Below are positions 1 to 7,790 of a stretch of 64,000 nucleotides of DNA, one piece after another. The notes below the pieces were generated by a model, which saw nothing but the letters and a program-made list of their open reading frames with translations, did no database searches and was not told the DNA's origin. A program made the translations under genes and the position numbers. Origin of the DNA: G965222505 sp965222505. GTDB taxonomy: Bacteria > Bacteroidota > Rhodothermia > Rhodothermales > DATKEJ01. Each line of letters opens with the position of its first letter. The first letter of the stretch is position 1. The DNA lies in contig OZ244956.1 of the NCBI GenBank assembly GCA_965222505.1, positions 3,100,001-3,164,000 on the forward strand, written 5' to 3'.

Positions 1-966
1 GATGAGGTAGTGGCCGTCCGGTGTGTTGGTGTACTGACACACCCTGGCTTCCAGCAAGGGGGCGTTTCCCATACCCACAAAACGGCGTTTGAGGCAAGCG
101 CGGGCTGCGTTGAGGTCTTCTGTGGGGGGCTGTCGTTCGCTGTGGGTGGGGTCAAAGTCCGGGCCTCGGGTATCATCGGCCACTTTGAATCCACGGTATT
201 CACTATTGGGGATGCCGTAATAGATGCGTTTCCCATACTCGACCCATACCGGTAAGGCTGAGAGTCCGGCATTTCCAGGCGGCAGGCCGAAGTAATACAG
301 GGGTTGTTTGCTTACCTGCAAGGTGCTGCCGAACACATCCGGAAACAGGGTGCCCAGCCAGGGACCACAGGCGAAGAGGTAGACATCGGCGTGGAGGCGG
401 GTGCCATTGGTGCGGCAAAGGGCAATGGTTTCATCCCCCTTGGTTTCCGGGCGGACCCAGTCCTGAATGTAGGTGCCCCCCTCGGCCACAAAGCCATCGC
501 GTACGGCGGCACACGCCCGGCGGGCCAGGAGGTAACCGGCTTTTTCCTCGTAGAAGGTGGTGTGGAGGTCTTCGGTGTGTACAGCCGGGAAGCGGCGGCG
601 CAGATCCGCTTTCGGCAATTCATAGGCCGGCAGGTTGGCGGCTTGAAGATGAGGCAGGGCGGCCCGTGCGTAGTGGTCGTTTTCGACGGTGAAAAACCAG
701 AGGGCACCCGTTGGGAAGTAGAATTGGCGGTTCCAGCGGGCTTCGTGTTCGGCCCAGAGGTCGAAGGAGCGGGCAACCCATTGGGTGTATCGCCCGTCCG
801 GCCCGTAGATGCCCCGAATCACGCGGGACTCCCCGCCGGAGCTGGCCCGCGTATGCCCCGGCCCCCAGGCATCGATCAGCGTAACCTGTGCCCCCCGGCG
901 AAGCAAGTGGAGCGCCGTCCACCCCCCAAAGGCCCCAGCGCCGATCACGGCAATATGTTGGTTCAT
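1..966 (-). CDS. FAD-dependent amine oxidase, monomeric sarcosine oxidase/N-methyltryptophan oxidase type (3' end outside window)
   Basis: 322 codons are present, read from an ATG at 966 down to base 1; the stop lies beyond the window. The N-terminus has a dinucleotide-binding GAGAFG loop (residues 9-14) followed by SSGGESRVIRGIYG, which matches the FAD/substrate segment of the sarcosine oxidase (SoxA/SolA) group. Near the cut end, CQYTNTPDGH carries Cys310. This corresponds to the cysteine that covalently binds FAD in monomeric sarcosine oxidase (C-x-Y-T-x-T-P-D), so covalent flavin is expected. Such enzymes oxidise N-methyl amino acids to the amino acid, formaldehyde and H2O2 in the cytoplasm. 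The exact substrate cannot be read from sequence. A heptamer-repeat array sits immediately upstream of the start codon. Confidence 0.85.
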   Translation of the reverse strand, partial: MNQHIAVIGAGAFGGWTALHLLRRGAQVTLIDAWGPGHTRASSGGESRVIRGIYGPDGRYTQWVARSFDLWAEHEARWNRQFYFPTGALWFFTVENDHYARAALPHLQAANLPAYELPKADLRRRFPAVHTEDLHTTFYEEKAGYLLARRACAAVRDGFVAEGGTYIQDWVRPETKGDETIALCRTNGTRLHADVYLFACGPWLGTLFPDVFGSTLQVSKQPLYYFGLPPGNAGLSALPVWVEYGKRIYYGIPNSEYRGFKVADDTRGPDFDPTHSERQPPTEDLNAARACLKRRFVGMGNAPLLEARVCQYTNTPDGHYLI

Positions 967-967
967 A

Positions 968-1002
968 ACGTTCTACATTCCAAGTGCGACGTTCTACGAA
1001 GT
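968..1002. repeat. Heptanucleotide array, GTTCTAC/ACGTTCT type
   Basis: Read in register 7: ACGTTCT, ACATTCC, AAGTGCG, ACGTTCT, ACGAAGT. It begins one base beyond the start codon of the flavin oxidase gene (966, minus strand). It belongs to the dispersed heptamer family seen also near 4959, 27850, 35331, 43315, 58117, 58210 and 60752. Confidence 0.5.
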
Positions 1003-1021
1003 CCTGCAAAATACATCAAAA

Positions 1022-1127
1022 CGTGTCATTGCGAACGCGCAACGCGCGTGTGGCAATCCCATTTCAAGCGAAGGCATTCGGAATGGGATTGCCGCGTTAG
1101 GGCCAGGGACCCTTCTTCGCAATGACG
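1022..1127. repeat. Nested palindromic intergenic repeat (TCATTGCGAA...TTCGCAATGA type)
   Basis: Outer arms are GTCATTGCGAA (about 1025-1035) and TTCGCAATGAC (1116-1126). Inner arms are GTGGCAATCCCATT (1049-1062) and AATGGGATTGCCGC (1082-1095). The two nested stems would fold into a long cruciform or hairpin. The motif resembles the widespread non-coding CGTCATTGCGAGG/GGCAATCCC repeats of many bacterial genomes. No ORF is supported inside it. Confidence 0.75.
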
Positions 1128-1130
1128 TCG

Positions 1131-1177
1131 CGAAAAAAGAAATGCCGACCGAGAAGCAAAGTCCCCGGCCGGCATTT
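1131..1177 (-). terminator. Rho-independent terminator of the secreted protein gene at 1213-2472
   Basis: On the minus strand a 12-bp stem (AAATGCCGGCCG with CGGTCGGCATTT, 1166-1177 and 1140-1151) is followed at once by CTTTTTTC. It lies 36 bp past the stop codon at 1213. This is a classical stem plus U-tract arrangement. Confidence 0.8.
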
Positions 1178-1212
1178 CGCGTATGCAGACATGGTTAATA
1201 AACAGGCGAGGC

Positions 1213-1756
1213 TTACTTGAGCAACGTTACGCTCTGGCTGGCCCGGAAGGTGTTGCCTACGAGCTGGACCATGTACATCCCGCTGGGCAGGCCGCCGGCG
1301 TTGATGTGCACCGTTTGCATCTCGTCGGCAGCAGGAACGCCCTGGTAGACCGTCCGGACGCGCTGGCCGTGCATGTTGTACAGGGCCATGACCACTGGCT
1401 GGGACTCATCCACGGCAAAGCGGATGGTGGCCGACGGGTTGAAGGGGTTCGGATAGGCTTCAGTCAGGAAGTAATGGTCAACCACTTCGACGGTGGCCTG
1501 AACTTCGGGGGAGTACTCAAACTGGCCGTCGAAGTCGATTTGCTTCAGGCGGAAGGTGTGGGTGCCGGGGTCGAGGTCCGTGACGCGGTAGCTGTAGTTC
1601 TGGGCTTCGAGTGTGGTGCCGTAGCCATCCACGAAAGCGAGAGCCTGGAAGGTATCGCCTTGTTTGACCTGGACTTCAAAGCCGCTGTTGTCCGTCTCGG
1701 TGGCCGTTTGCCAGTTCAGGGTAACTTCATTCTGCTCGACAAAGGCCGTGAAATCA
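1213..1756 (-). repeat. Copy A of a ~545-bp near-identical direct repeat (Fn3-like plus sorting-tail module)
   Basis: Corresponds base for base to 2577-3120. The only differences I see over most of its length are near 1626-1630 (GAGAGCC versus GAGGGTC) and at 1741-1748 (AAAGGCC versus AAAGACC). Identity stops abruptly after about 1756. The unit encodes the terminal ~180 residues of two adjacent secreted proteins. Confidence 0.85.
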
Positions 1757-2472
1757 ACCAGTTCAACAGGTAGGGGAGTGTCATCCCCATTAACTTGCAT
1801 GATAAGGTGCATGTTGGGAAAGCCAATCGCGCCAATATCTGCTGGATCAGCGATGCCACAGGCTGCTGCGGCGATGAAACTCGGTGCGGTTTGCCCGCCA
1901 GCGTTGGACCCGATAAAAAAGGTTTCGCCGGTTGCTTGTCCATCGGGCGTGAAGACCTCTACGACCAAATCATGGGTCGTCGCGTCAATATCTGGGCTTG
2001 CTACAGGCGTATTGACAAGCGCCAGGGCCATGTCAGGGAAATTGATTGTGCCAGTCGTACCAATCGGTGCGCCGAGGTTGGCAAACGTAGGTGGAAGGCC
2101 ATTGGCGAGTTGGTACACGTTGATGACAATGGGTTGTCCGCCGCCTGTGGAAGACGCTGCGCTCTCAACGGCCCAGTCTATATCAATGACCCTGAATGAT
2201 ACCAGACCGTGGTCTCCATCAAGGTCGAATACGCGAATGTAGCTGTTGTCGGCATGGTTAAAGGTGGGGCTTCCATTATTACAGGAGACGGAGTTGAACT
2301 GGACAATGGTCGCTAGGTCATTGGATTGGGTGATTGAGACCGGTGCGAGCGATTGGGGCAATTCTCCGATGGAGACGGCTCCGCCGGAGCCACCGTTGGT
2401 GAGTTCCTGGGCTTGTGCCGGGAGGACGATCAGCGCACAGAGCGCGAGAGCGAGGGGTAACGTATGTTTCAT
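1213..2472 (-). CDS. Secreted protein with Fn3-like domain and type IX (Por) sorting tail
   Basis: 419 residues. A signal peptide (MKHTLPLALALCALIVLPAQAQ) is followed by a roughly 210-residue region I do not recognise, rich in small and acidic residues. Next comes a beta-rich Fn3-like module beginning LPVELVDFTAFVEQNEVTLNW, then a C-terminal domain with YPNPFNPSATIRF and LPSGMYMVQL. That tail is the type A signal for export through the type IX secretion system, so the protein is probably released or anchored at the cell surface. The 3' part is nearly identical in nucleotides to that of the next gene (2577-3842). The upstream leaders also share GTGTGAGGCA. Function of the N-terminal cargo is unknown. 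Confidence 0.8.
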   Translation of the reverse strand: MKHTLPLALALCALIVLPAQAQELTNGGSGGAVSIGELPQSLAPVSITQSNDLATIVQFNSVSCNNGSPTFNHADNSYIRVFDLDGDHGLVSFRVIDIDWAVESAASSTGGGQPIVINVYQLANGLPPTFANLGAPIGTTGTINFPDMALALVNTPVASPDIDATTHDLVVEVFTPDGQATGETFFIGSNAGGQTAPSFIAAAACGIADPADIGAIGFPNMHLIMQVNGDDTPLPVELVDFTAFVEQNEVTLNWQTATETDNSGFEVQVKQGDTFQALAFVDGYGTTLEAQNYSYRVTDLDPGTHTFRLKQIDFDGQFEYSPEVQATVEVVDHYFLTEAYPNPFNPSATIRFAVDESQPVVMALYNMHGQRVRTVYQGVPAADEMQTVHINAGGLPSGMYMVQLVGNTFRASQSVTLLK

Positions 2473-2576
2473 GAGATGCTAGGTTAAGTGTGAGGCAGAA
2501 AGCGTAAGCCGGTAACAGATCCAGCACTACAGACTCAGTGGTTGCTGGCCTATGCGTGCTATTGATCAGGCAAGGC

Positions 2577-3120
2577 TTACTTGAGCAACGTTACGCTCTG
2601 GCTGGCCCGGAAGGTGTTGCCTACGAGCTGGACCATGTACATCCCGCTGGGCAGGCCGCCGGCGTTGATGTGCACCGTTTGCATCTCGTCGGCAGCAGGA
2701 ACGCCCTGGTAGACCGTCCGGACGCGCTGGCCGTGCATGTTGTACAGGGCCATGACCACTGGCTGGGACTCATCCACGGCAAAGCGGATGGTGGCCGACG
2801 GGTTGAAGGGGTTCGGATAGGCTTCAGTCAGGAAGTAATGGTCAACCACTTCGACGGTGGCCTGAACTTCGGGGGAGTACTCAAACTGGCCGTCGAAGTC
2901 GATTTGCTTCAGGCGGAAGGTGTGGGTGCCGGGGTCGAGGTCCGTGACGCGGTAGCTGTAGTTCTGGGCTTCGAGTGTGGTGCCGTAGCCATCCACGAAA
3001 GCGAGGGTCTGGAAGGTATCGCCTTGTTTGACCTGGACTTCAAAGCCGCTGTTGTCCGTCTCGGTGGCCGTTTGCCAGTTCAGGGTAACTTCATTCTGCT
3101 CGACAAAGACCGTGAAATCA
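2577..3120 (-). repeat. Copy B of the ~545-bp near-identical direct repeat
   Basis: Same orientation and reading frame as copy A (1213-1756). The 820-bp segment between the copies (the cargo-encoding part of 1213-2472 plus its leader) shows no comparable similarity to the region upstream of copy B. Confidence 0.85.
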
Positions 3121-3842
3121 ACCAACTCGACGGGCAACGGAATGACGTTGGCAAACAGGGTAAAGCTTTGGTCGGGGTCAACGACGGCCGGGTCGCCGAT
3201 GCCGCAAACCGCTTCACGATCACGCCATAGGGGTGGCGGACACGTCGCACTTCCGAAGAGTCCATCGGTGTCCCGCCATTTGGCAGGAAATGGGGCAAAC
3301 GCGGTTGCGGTATTGTTGAACCAGAACCATTGTTGCCCGCCGTTGAACGCCAGGTTACCCACCGCATCAATCCAGTATTCTCCCGGATTGAGGATACAGA
3401 CCGGACTCATCGGAAGCAGAACTGCGCCTGTGGCTGCGCCGGAAATAGGTACGGCCGCTAAACTGGAGCACACAATGGCACCCGGTACGCCTCCGGCGTC
3501 AGCACGGATGTTGATGTCATAGTTAGGGGGCGGAACACCGGCCGCATTCAAGAACCCGGCAATGAACACTTCGCACAGGTCCCAAGCTACCCCAGGCGGG
3601 ACAACAAAATTATCGGAGGCCTCAGCCCGTCCGGCAAAATCCGGAAAAAACTGGGATGCGGTTCCAAAGGTGTGTTGGCTTGCGGTTTGGTCGTAGGCTG
3701 TTGGTGCACAGCCGCCGAGCGGAGCGCTAATGGTAGTTGCTGGTGCCTTCCCAGTTGCAACTGGGCTTTGCGCAAAGGCCGAAGAAGAAGTTAGGCCAAC
3801 AAAGCAGGCAACAGTGCAAAGAATAGTGAGGGTTTGTTTCAT
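2577..3842 (-). CDS. Secreted protein with Fn3-like domain and type IX sorting tail (paralogue of 1213-2472)
   Basis: 421 residues from the ATG at 3842. An upstream in-frame start exists, but only this one places the signal peptide MKQTLTILCTVACFVGLTSSS at the N-terminus. The mature N-terminal half has a region (NYDINIRADAGGVPG...PGEYWIDAVGNL) resembling beta-sandwich cargo domains of Bacteroidota surface proteins. It differs completely from the neighbour's cargo. From LPVELVDFTVFVEQNEVTLNW to the end it is almost identical to the adjacent protein. The tail carries YPNPFNPSATIRF and ends in LLK, as expected for type IX export. The cargo function is not recognised. Confidence 0.8.
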   Translation of the reverse strand: MKQTLTILCTVACFVGLTSSSAFAQSPVATGKAPATTISAPLGGCAPTAYDQTASQHTFGTASQFFPDFAGRAEASDNFVVPPGVAWDLCEVFIAGFLNAAGVPPPNYDINIRADAGGVPGAIVCSSLAAVPISGAATGAVLLPMSPVCILNPGEYWIDAVGNLAFNGGQQWFWFNNTATAFAPFPAKWRDTDGLFGSATCPPPLWRDREAVCGIGDPAVVDPDQSFTLFANVIPLPVELVDFTVFVEQNEVTLNWQTATETDNSGFEVQVKQGDTFQTLAFVDGYGTTLEAQNYSYRVTDLDPGTHTFRLKQIDFDGQFEYSPEVQATVEVVDHYFLTEAYPNPFNPSATIRFAVDESQPVVMALYNMHGQRVRTVYQGVPAADEMQTVHINAGGLPSGMYMVQLVGNTFRASQSVTLLK

Positions 3843-4064
3843 GAGGTGTAGGAGGTTAGTGTGAGGCAAAAACACATCAGCCAGTATCATGCTTCACGCT
3901 ATTTCGCGGACAGGAAGCAAAGCCACGACCGATGGAAGGAGAGGTCACGCCGTGCAGTCACACATAAGGAGTGGTGAGCGGCAAATGCACGGTTCATGTT
4001 ACATAGCTTGCCACAAGATATAAAAAATCAAAATAAAATATGTATGTAGATGCAAAATGAAATA

Positions 4065-4949
4065 TTAAGTCGTGTTGATGTCGTCAAGTACGGCATCCAG
4101 GGGTTGCGTCCGGGCTTTTTCGATGCGGGCGTAGCGCTTCTGAAACTGGCTCATGCCGAAGAGGACAAAATCGTCTATGGTCACGCCAAACGGGATGGGG
4201 TCGTAGCCGGAGAGGGTTTCGGTGATATGGGTCAAAACGTGCGGCAACAGGGTGTTCATCCGGGCCTCAATGACGTTCCATATGGGGTCCCCGTGCTCGG
4301 CCACAAGGCGGGAGAGCAGGTAGATACCGTAGGCCACGTGGCGGCTTTCGTCCCGCTGGGTGTTTTGCACCAGTTTCTGCATGCCGGGCATCAGGCCGTT
4401 GTTCTTGAGGACGGTGTAGTAGGCGTGGTAGCCGGTTTCGGCCAGGACGCCTTCTGTAATCATTTGATAGGTCACGCCGGCTTCGGCCAGGGCTTCGGGG
4501 CTCTGGTCCGTGCGGAGCCGGTTCATGGCAGTGGGCTGGGCTTCGTTGAACAGGAATTGGTAGGTAGGGGTGAGGTAGGGGCTCAGGTCTTCGGTCACCC
4601 CGGCCACCTCCTGCAAGAAGCGCCCAAAGCCTTCGACGTGTTTGGCTTCTTCCCAGAGGTAGGCCGTGAGGAACATCTCGTCCTCGATCCGGCCTTGCTC
4701 GGCCATCACCATCAGCAGGGGGAGGAGGTCGTAGGTGACGGATTCCTCGCCGGCCTGGAACTGTGCCGTGAGCCGGAGCAAGAGGTCTTGCTCTTGCGCA
4801 GAGAGGCCGAGCCAGTCGGCGCGGTCCTGGGTGAAATTTATATCGGCCGGGTTCCAGATGCCGAGTTTCTTGGCCTTGGCCCAGAGGCGCATGGGAAAGG
4901 AATCGAAGTTCAGGCCCTGGGTGGTGGAGGTGAAGGTGGTTCGGTACAC
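4065..4949 (-). CDS. R2-like ligand-binding oxidase (R2lox), Mn/Fe ferritin-like protein
   Basis: 294 residues with a GTG start. An in-frame TAG lies two codons upstream and no upstream ATG is possible. The metal-site residues match the R2lox pattern with a constant offset of -1 from the Geobacillus protein: E68 (GEESVT), E101/H104 (EEAKH), E166, E201/H204 (DESRH). The Val71-Tyr161 pair that forms the characteristic ether cross-link is also kept. R2lox proteins share the ribonucleotide reductase R2 fold, carry a Mn/Fe centre and bind a long-chain fatty acid. They are two-electron oxidases of unknown physiological substrate. No RNR large subunit is adjacent, which supports R2lox rather than NrdB. 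It stands alone, with a heptamer-repeat block upstream. Confidence 0.88.
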   Translation of the reverse strand: MYRTTFTSTTQGLNFDSFPMRLWAKAKKLGIWNPADINFTQDRADWLGLSAQEQDLLLRLTAQFQAGEESVTYDLLPLLMVMAEQGRIEDEMFLTAYLWEEAKHVEGFGRFLQEVAGVTEDLSPYLTPTYQFLFNEAQPTAMNRLRTDQSPEALAEAGVTYQMITEGVLAETGYHAYYTVLKNNGLMPGMQKLVQNTQRDESRHVAYGIYLLSRLVAEHGDPIWNVIEARMNTLLPHVLTHITETLSGYDPIPFGVTIDDFVLFGMSQFQKRYARIEKARTQPLDAVLDDINTT

Positions 4950-4958
4950 AGCAATCTA

Positions 4959-5044
4959 ATTGTCGATTGTCAATAGTCAATTGTCGATGGTCAATGAGGG
5001 GCTTCGGTTGACAATTGACCATCGACCATTGACCATTGACCATT
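4959..5044. repeat. Inverted pair of heptanucleotide arrays, ATTGACC type
   Basis: The left arm (about 4959-4995) is built of GTCAATN/GTCGATN heptamers. The right arm (about 5009-5044) is ATTGACC, ATCGACC, ATTGACC, ATTGACC. The two arms are complementary across a spacer (AGGGGCTTCGG). The block fills the space between the divergent R2lox (start 4949) and rRNA methyltransferase (start 5124) genes, where both promoters should be. Confidence 0.7.
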
Positions 5045-5123
5045 ACACCGGAACCTAAGCCAATTTCATCATCCAAGCAATCAGCAGGGAAACAAAACCC
5101 CTGGATATCCTGTGCCTATCCAC

Positions 5124-6095
5124 ATGGCCCACTCCATCCATACCTTGCCGCCGTTGTTTCTGGAACGGCTTCAGAAAATCGTTCCGCCGGACCAGTATTA
5201 TCGGGTGCTGGATACCTTCGTCAAACCCAGGGCCACGTGTTTTCGGATCAACCCGTTGAAGGGGGAGCGGGAAACAATCGTGACGATCTTGAAGCGGGCC
5301 GGCATTCATCTCAATTCATTGGCGTGGTATCCGAACCGGGAGGCCTTCTGGATTCATGAACGGGATCGGGAGGCGCTGCTGCATTCCGCACCCTACCAGG
5401 AGGGGCAGATTTACGTGCAGAACCTGTCCAGTATGGTCCCGCCGCTGGTGGTGAATCCACAACCGGAAGAGCGTATTCTGGATCTCACGGCGGCTCCGGG
5501 CAGCAAAACCCTTCAGATGGCCGGTTTCATGCAGAACACGGGTGAACTGGTGGCCGTCGAGCTGGTACGCCCTCGGTTTTTTAAGTTGCTTTCTAACTTA
5601 AAAATGCAGGGTGTAACAAATGTGCAAGCGATGCAGCAGAACGGGGAGCGGCTTTGGCGAAAATGGCCGGAATCTTTCGACCGTGTCTTGCTGGATACGC
5701 CTTGTTCCACCGAGGGCCGGTTTCATGCGTCCAACCCCCGCACGTTTAAGTACTGGAGTGAGCGCAAGATCAAGGAGATGACACGCAAGCAGAAGCGGCT
5801 GTTTTACGGGGCCGTGCAATCCCTGAAGGTGGGCGGTACGCTGGTCTATTCGACGTGCTCCTTTGCCCCGGAGGAAAACGAGGCCATCATCCACCATGCC
5901 CTGAAAAAATTCGGCGAGGCCCTGATGCCGGTGCCGGTGCAACTCGGGTTTAAGAACACACAGCCGGTGCTTCGGCAATGGGGCAACCAGAAATTCAATC
6001 CCCTGGTTCGCCACGGTCGCCGCATCCTGCCGACGCCCACGATGGAGGGGTTTTTCGTTTGTAAGTTGATGAAGCAGGCCTCAACGCTGAAATGA
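5124..6095 (+). CDS. RNA m5C methyltransferase of the RsmB/RsmF (NOL1/NOP2/Sun) family
   Basis: 323 residues from the ATG at 5124; a GTG four codons earlier is an alternative. The SAM-binding motif I is DLTAAPGSKT. The two catalytic cysteines of Sun-family enzymes are seen in DTPCSTEGRF (motif IV) and YSTCSFAPEENE (motif VI). The family methylates C5 of cytosine in rRNA or tRNA. The compact length, without an N-terminal NusB-like domain or a long C-terminal PUA-like extension, is closer to RsmF core/YebU-like or NSun6-like proteins than to RsmB. The precise target base cannot be assigned. Confidence 0.85.
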   Translation: MAHSIHTLPPLFLERLQKIVPPDQYYRVLDTFVKPRATCFRINPLKGERETIVTILKRAGIHLNSLAWYPNREAFWIHERDREALLHSAPYQEGQIYVQNLSSMVPPLVVNPQPEERILDLTAAPGSKTLQMAGFMQNTGELVAVELVRPRFFKLLSNLKMQGVTNVQAMQQNGERLWRKWPESFDRVLLDTPCSTEGRFHASNPRTFKYWSERKIKEMTRKQKRLFYGAVQSLKVGGTLVYSTCSFAPEENEAIIHHALKKFGEALMPVPVQLGFKNTQPVLRQWGNQKFNPLVRHGRRILPTPTMEGFFVCKLMKQASTLK

Positions 6096-6104
6096 GTGCA
6101 CGGC

Positions 6105-6258
6105 TTTTCAACCCCATCCCCTCCGGGACTTCCCCTATCCAGGGGAAGAATTAAAATACCTAAACAGAGAGGGTGTCATCATCGCAAGTCGCTCATGCCA
6201 TACCCCGTATTCTCCCCCTGGATAGGGGGAGATGTCCGTAGGACAGAGGGGGTTGAAA
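6105..6258. repeat. Left copy of palindromic repeat module flanking the DUF559 gene
   Basis: It starts with TTCAACCCCATCCCCTCCGG and the hairpin CTTCCCC-TATCC-AGGGGAAG. After about 55 bp it ends with the hairpin TCTCCCCCTGGATAGGGGGAGA and GTCCGTAGGACAGAGGGGGTT. The two ends are imperfect inverted copies of one another. The same module recurs in the same orientation at 6664-6852. Confidence 0.75.
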
Positions 6259-6265
6259 TCCCGGG

Positions 6266-6634
6266 TTATTCATCAGGTATAAAATGCGAAGCAATGTGCT
6301 CAAGCACTGCATTGGGGTGATCGAAAACCAATTGATTCTCAAATCGAAGAACGTGTACACCTTGTGCATTCAAAAAGGCATTACGTTCTCCATCATATTG
6401 GTGCCGATAGGGATCATCATGTACACTACCATCAAGTTCAATAGCTAGCATTTCATCGGAGCAATAGAAGTCAACGATATAAAGGCCAATGCTGTATTGC
6501 CTTCGGAATTTTCGACCTTTGAGTTGTCGGTTTCTGATTAGACTCCATAACCGGGCTTCAGCAGGTGTGGCCTGCTTTCTCAAAGCACGTCGATGTTGCT
6601 TTGCTCGCTTCAAGTTATGTTGTCGTCGTGTCAT
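6266..6634 (-). CDS. DUF559 endonuclease-like protein (PD-(D/E)XK / Vsr-like fold)
   Basis: 122 residues, the normal length for DUF559. A basic N-terminus (MTRRQHNLKRAKQHRRALRKQ) leads into TPAEARLWSLIRNRQLKGRKFRRQ, then the core YIVDFYCSDEMLAIELDGSVHD. In that core, VDFYC, the E of AIELDGS and nearby residues correspond to the presumed active site of this very-short-patch-repair-like nuclease family. Biological role is unknown for the family. The gene lies exactly between two direct copies of a palindromic repeat module (6105-6258 and 6664-6852), suggesting that gene and repeats travel or act together. Confidence 0.8.
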   Translation of the reverse strand: MTRRQHNLKRAKQHRRALRKQATPAEARLWSLIRNRQLKGRKFRRQYSIGLYIVDFYCSDEMLAIELDGSVHDDPYRHQYDGERNAFLNAQGVHVLRFENQLVFDHPNAVLEHIASHFIPDE

Positions 6635-6663
6635 GACTATGTGATATGCTCACTGTATTTACT

Positions 6664-6852
6664 TGTTCAACCCCATCCCCTCCGGGACTTCCCCTTTCCA
6701 GGGGAAGAATATGTCCATTGAAGTAATGGCCCTACCCGCGCTGAATTCTCCGTTATCGAGGGGCAAGATGTGTAGATGTCGTAAGTGCCTTCCCCGGCGC
6801 TGAATTCTCCCCCTGGATAGGGGGAGATGTCCGTAGGACAGAGGGGGTTGAA
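6664..6852. repeat. Right copy of palindromic repeat module flanking the DUF559 gene
   Basis: It opens with the same TTCAACCCCATCCCCTCCGG and CTTCCCC-TTTCC-AGGGGAAG hairpin as the left copy. It closes with the same TCTCCCCCTGGATAGGGGGAGA hairpin and GTCCGTAGGACAGAGGGGGTTGAA. The middle (about 6711-6805) differs in sequence and length from that of the left copy. Confidence 0.75.
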
Positions 6853-6884
6853 GTTGTTATCTGGGTTACCTGCGGAGTGCGATA

Positions 6885-7790
6885 CTAAAACCCCAAAAAC
6901 GTTGCGGCGTTGTTGTAGAAAATGTCTTTTTTCTGGTCTTCTGAGAGGAAATCCGCGGTGTGGATGCTTTCGATGGCGGTTTCGATGAGCTCCGGCCACA
7001 CCATCTGGTCTGAGCCGAACATCAGGCGCTTGCCGAGCCCGGCCTCCACCAACCGGCGCACGTACCGGTGAAATTCGGCGCGGGGAATGGACCAGCTAAT
7101 GGAGGAAAGGTCGGCGTAGACCTGGGGGTGGCCGTGCATCAGGGCCAGCATGGCATCGCCCATCGGCCAACCGGCATGCATCACATAGACCTTCAGCTTC
7201 GGGTGCCGGGCCAGCACGTCTTCGAGCAGGAGCGGATTGCCCAGCGCCATGCGGTAACCGGGGCAGCATCGGTAGGTGGCATGGCCGCCGCTGGTCCCCA
7301 TGTGGATACCCACAGGGAGGCGAAGGTCTTCGGCCAGTTCAAAGTAGGGTTCCAGCGCCGGATCATCCGGGGCCAGGCCGGCATACTGGCTTGCCAGTTC
7401 TCCGATCACACCGATGGCCCCATCGCGGACCCCGGTCCGGAGTGCATCCAACGATGGGGTTGGTGTATACGTGGAAGGGCCTCCCGTAAACATGGCTCCG
7501 CCGATGAACCGATCCGGGGCAGCCTCGGTCCAGGTACGCACCACATCCAGGGGGCCGCTGGCCACGGCGCGGACGATGTTATAGCGGTCCATCGTTTCCA
7601 GCGTCACCCGGAGCAGGGCTTCGTCTGTACGGGCTGCCGAGGCTTTGCCCGTCAGGGGGTGCCCCAGCACGCGCCCACCGGACCATCCCATGTCATAGGC
7701 ATGCAGGTGCATGTCGATGATCGGGTATCGGGGCGGCTCCGAAGAACAAGCCGAGAGAAAGAGGAGCAGAAGCAGGCCGGTCCGAACCAT
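6885..7790 (-). CDS. Amidohydrolase-2 family lipoprotein (metal-dependent TIM-barrel hydrolase)
   Basis: 301 residues. The N-terminus MVRTGLLLLLFLSAC ends in a lipobox with Cys15, so the protein should be lipidated and periplasmic or outer-membrane. The metal-binding IDMHLH (H28, H30) opens the TIM barrel. Later HMGTSG, VMHAGWPMGD and MFGSDQMVWPE supply the expected His and Asp ligands of the amidohydrolase-related (decarboxylase-like) family. Substrate unknown. The start codon abuts the stop codon of the upstream membrane protein (TGA-ATG), so it is the last gene of a three-gene minus-strand operon. Confidence 0.8.
   Translation of the reverse strand: MVRTGLLLLLFLSACSSEPPRYPIIDMHLHAYDMGWSGGRVLGHPLTGKASAARTDEALLRVTLETMDRYNIVRAVASGPLDVVRTWTEAAPDRFIGGAMFTGGPSTYTPTPSLDALRTGVRDGAIGVIGELASQYAGLAPDDPALEPYFELAEDLRLPVGIHMGTSGGHATYRCCPGYRMALGNPLLLEDVLARHPKLKVYVMHAGWPMGDAMLALMHGHPQVYADLSSISWSIPRAEFHRYVRRLVEAGLGKRLMFGSDQMVWPELIETAIESIHTADFLSEDQKKDIFYNNAATFLGF

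Noticed and set aside
2538..3230. Long plus-strand frame (230 codons) antisense to the secreted protein, and its twin at 1183-1773
   Set aside because: They are shadow frames over the GC-rich Fn3/sorting-tail repeat; the minus strand has signal peptide and recognised motifs.
6717..6805. Possible small gene inside the right palindromic module
   Set aside because: Short frames only, no start context, and the sequence differs between the two modules.
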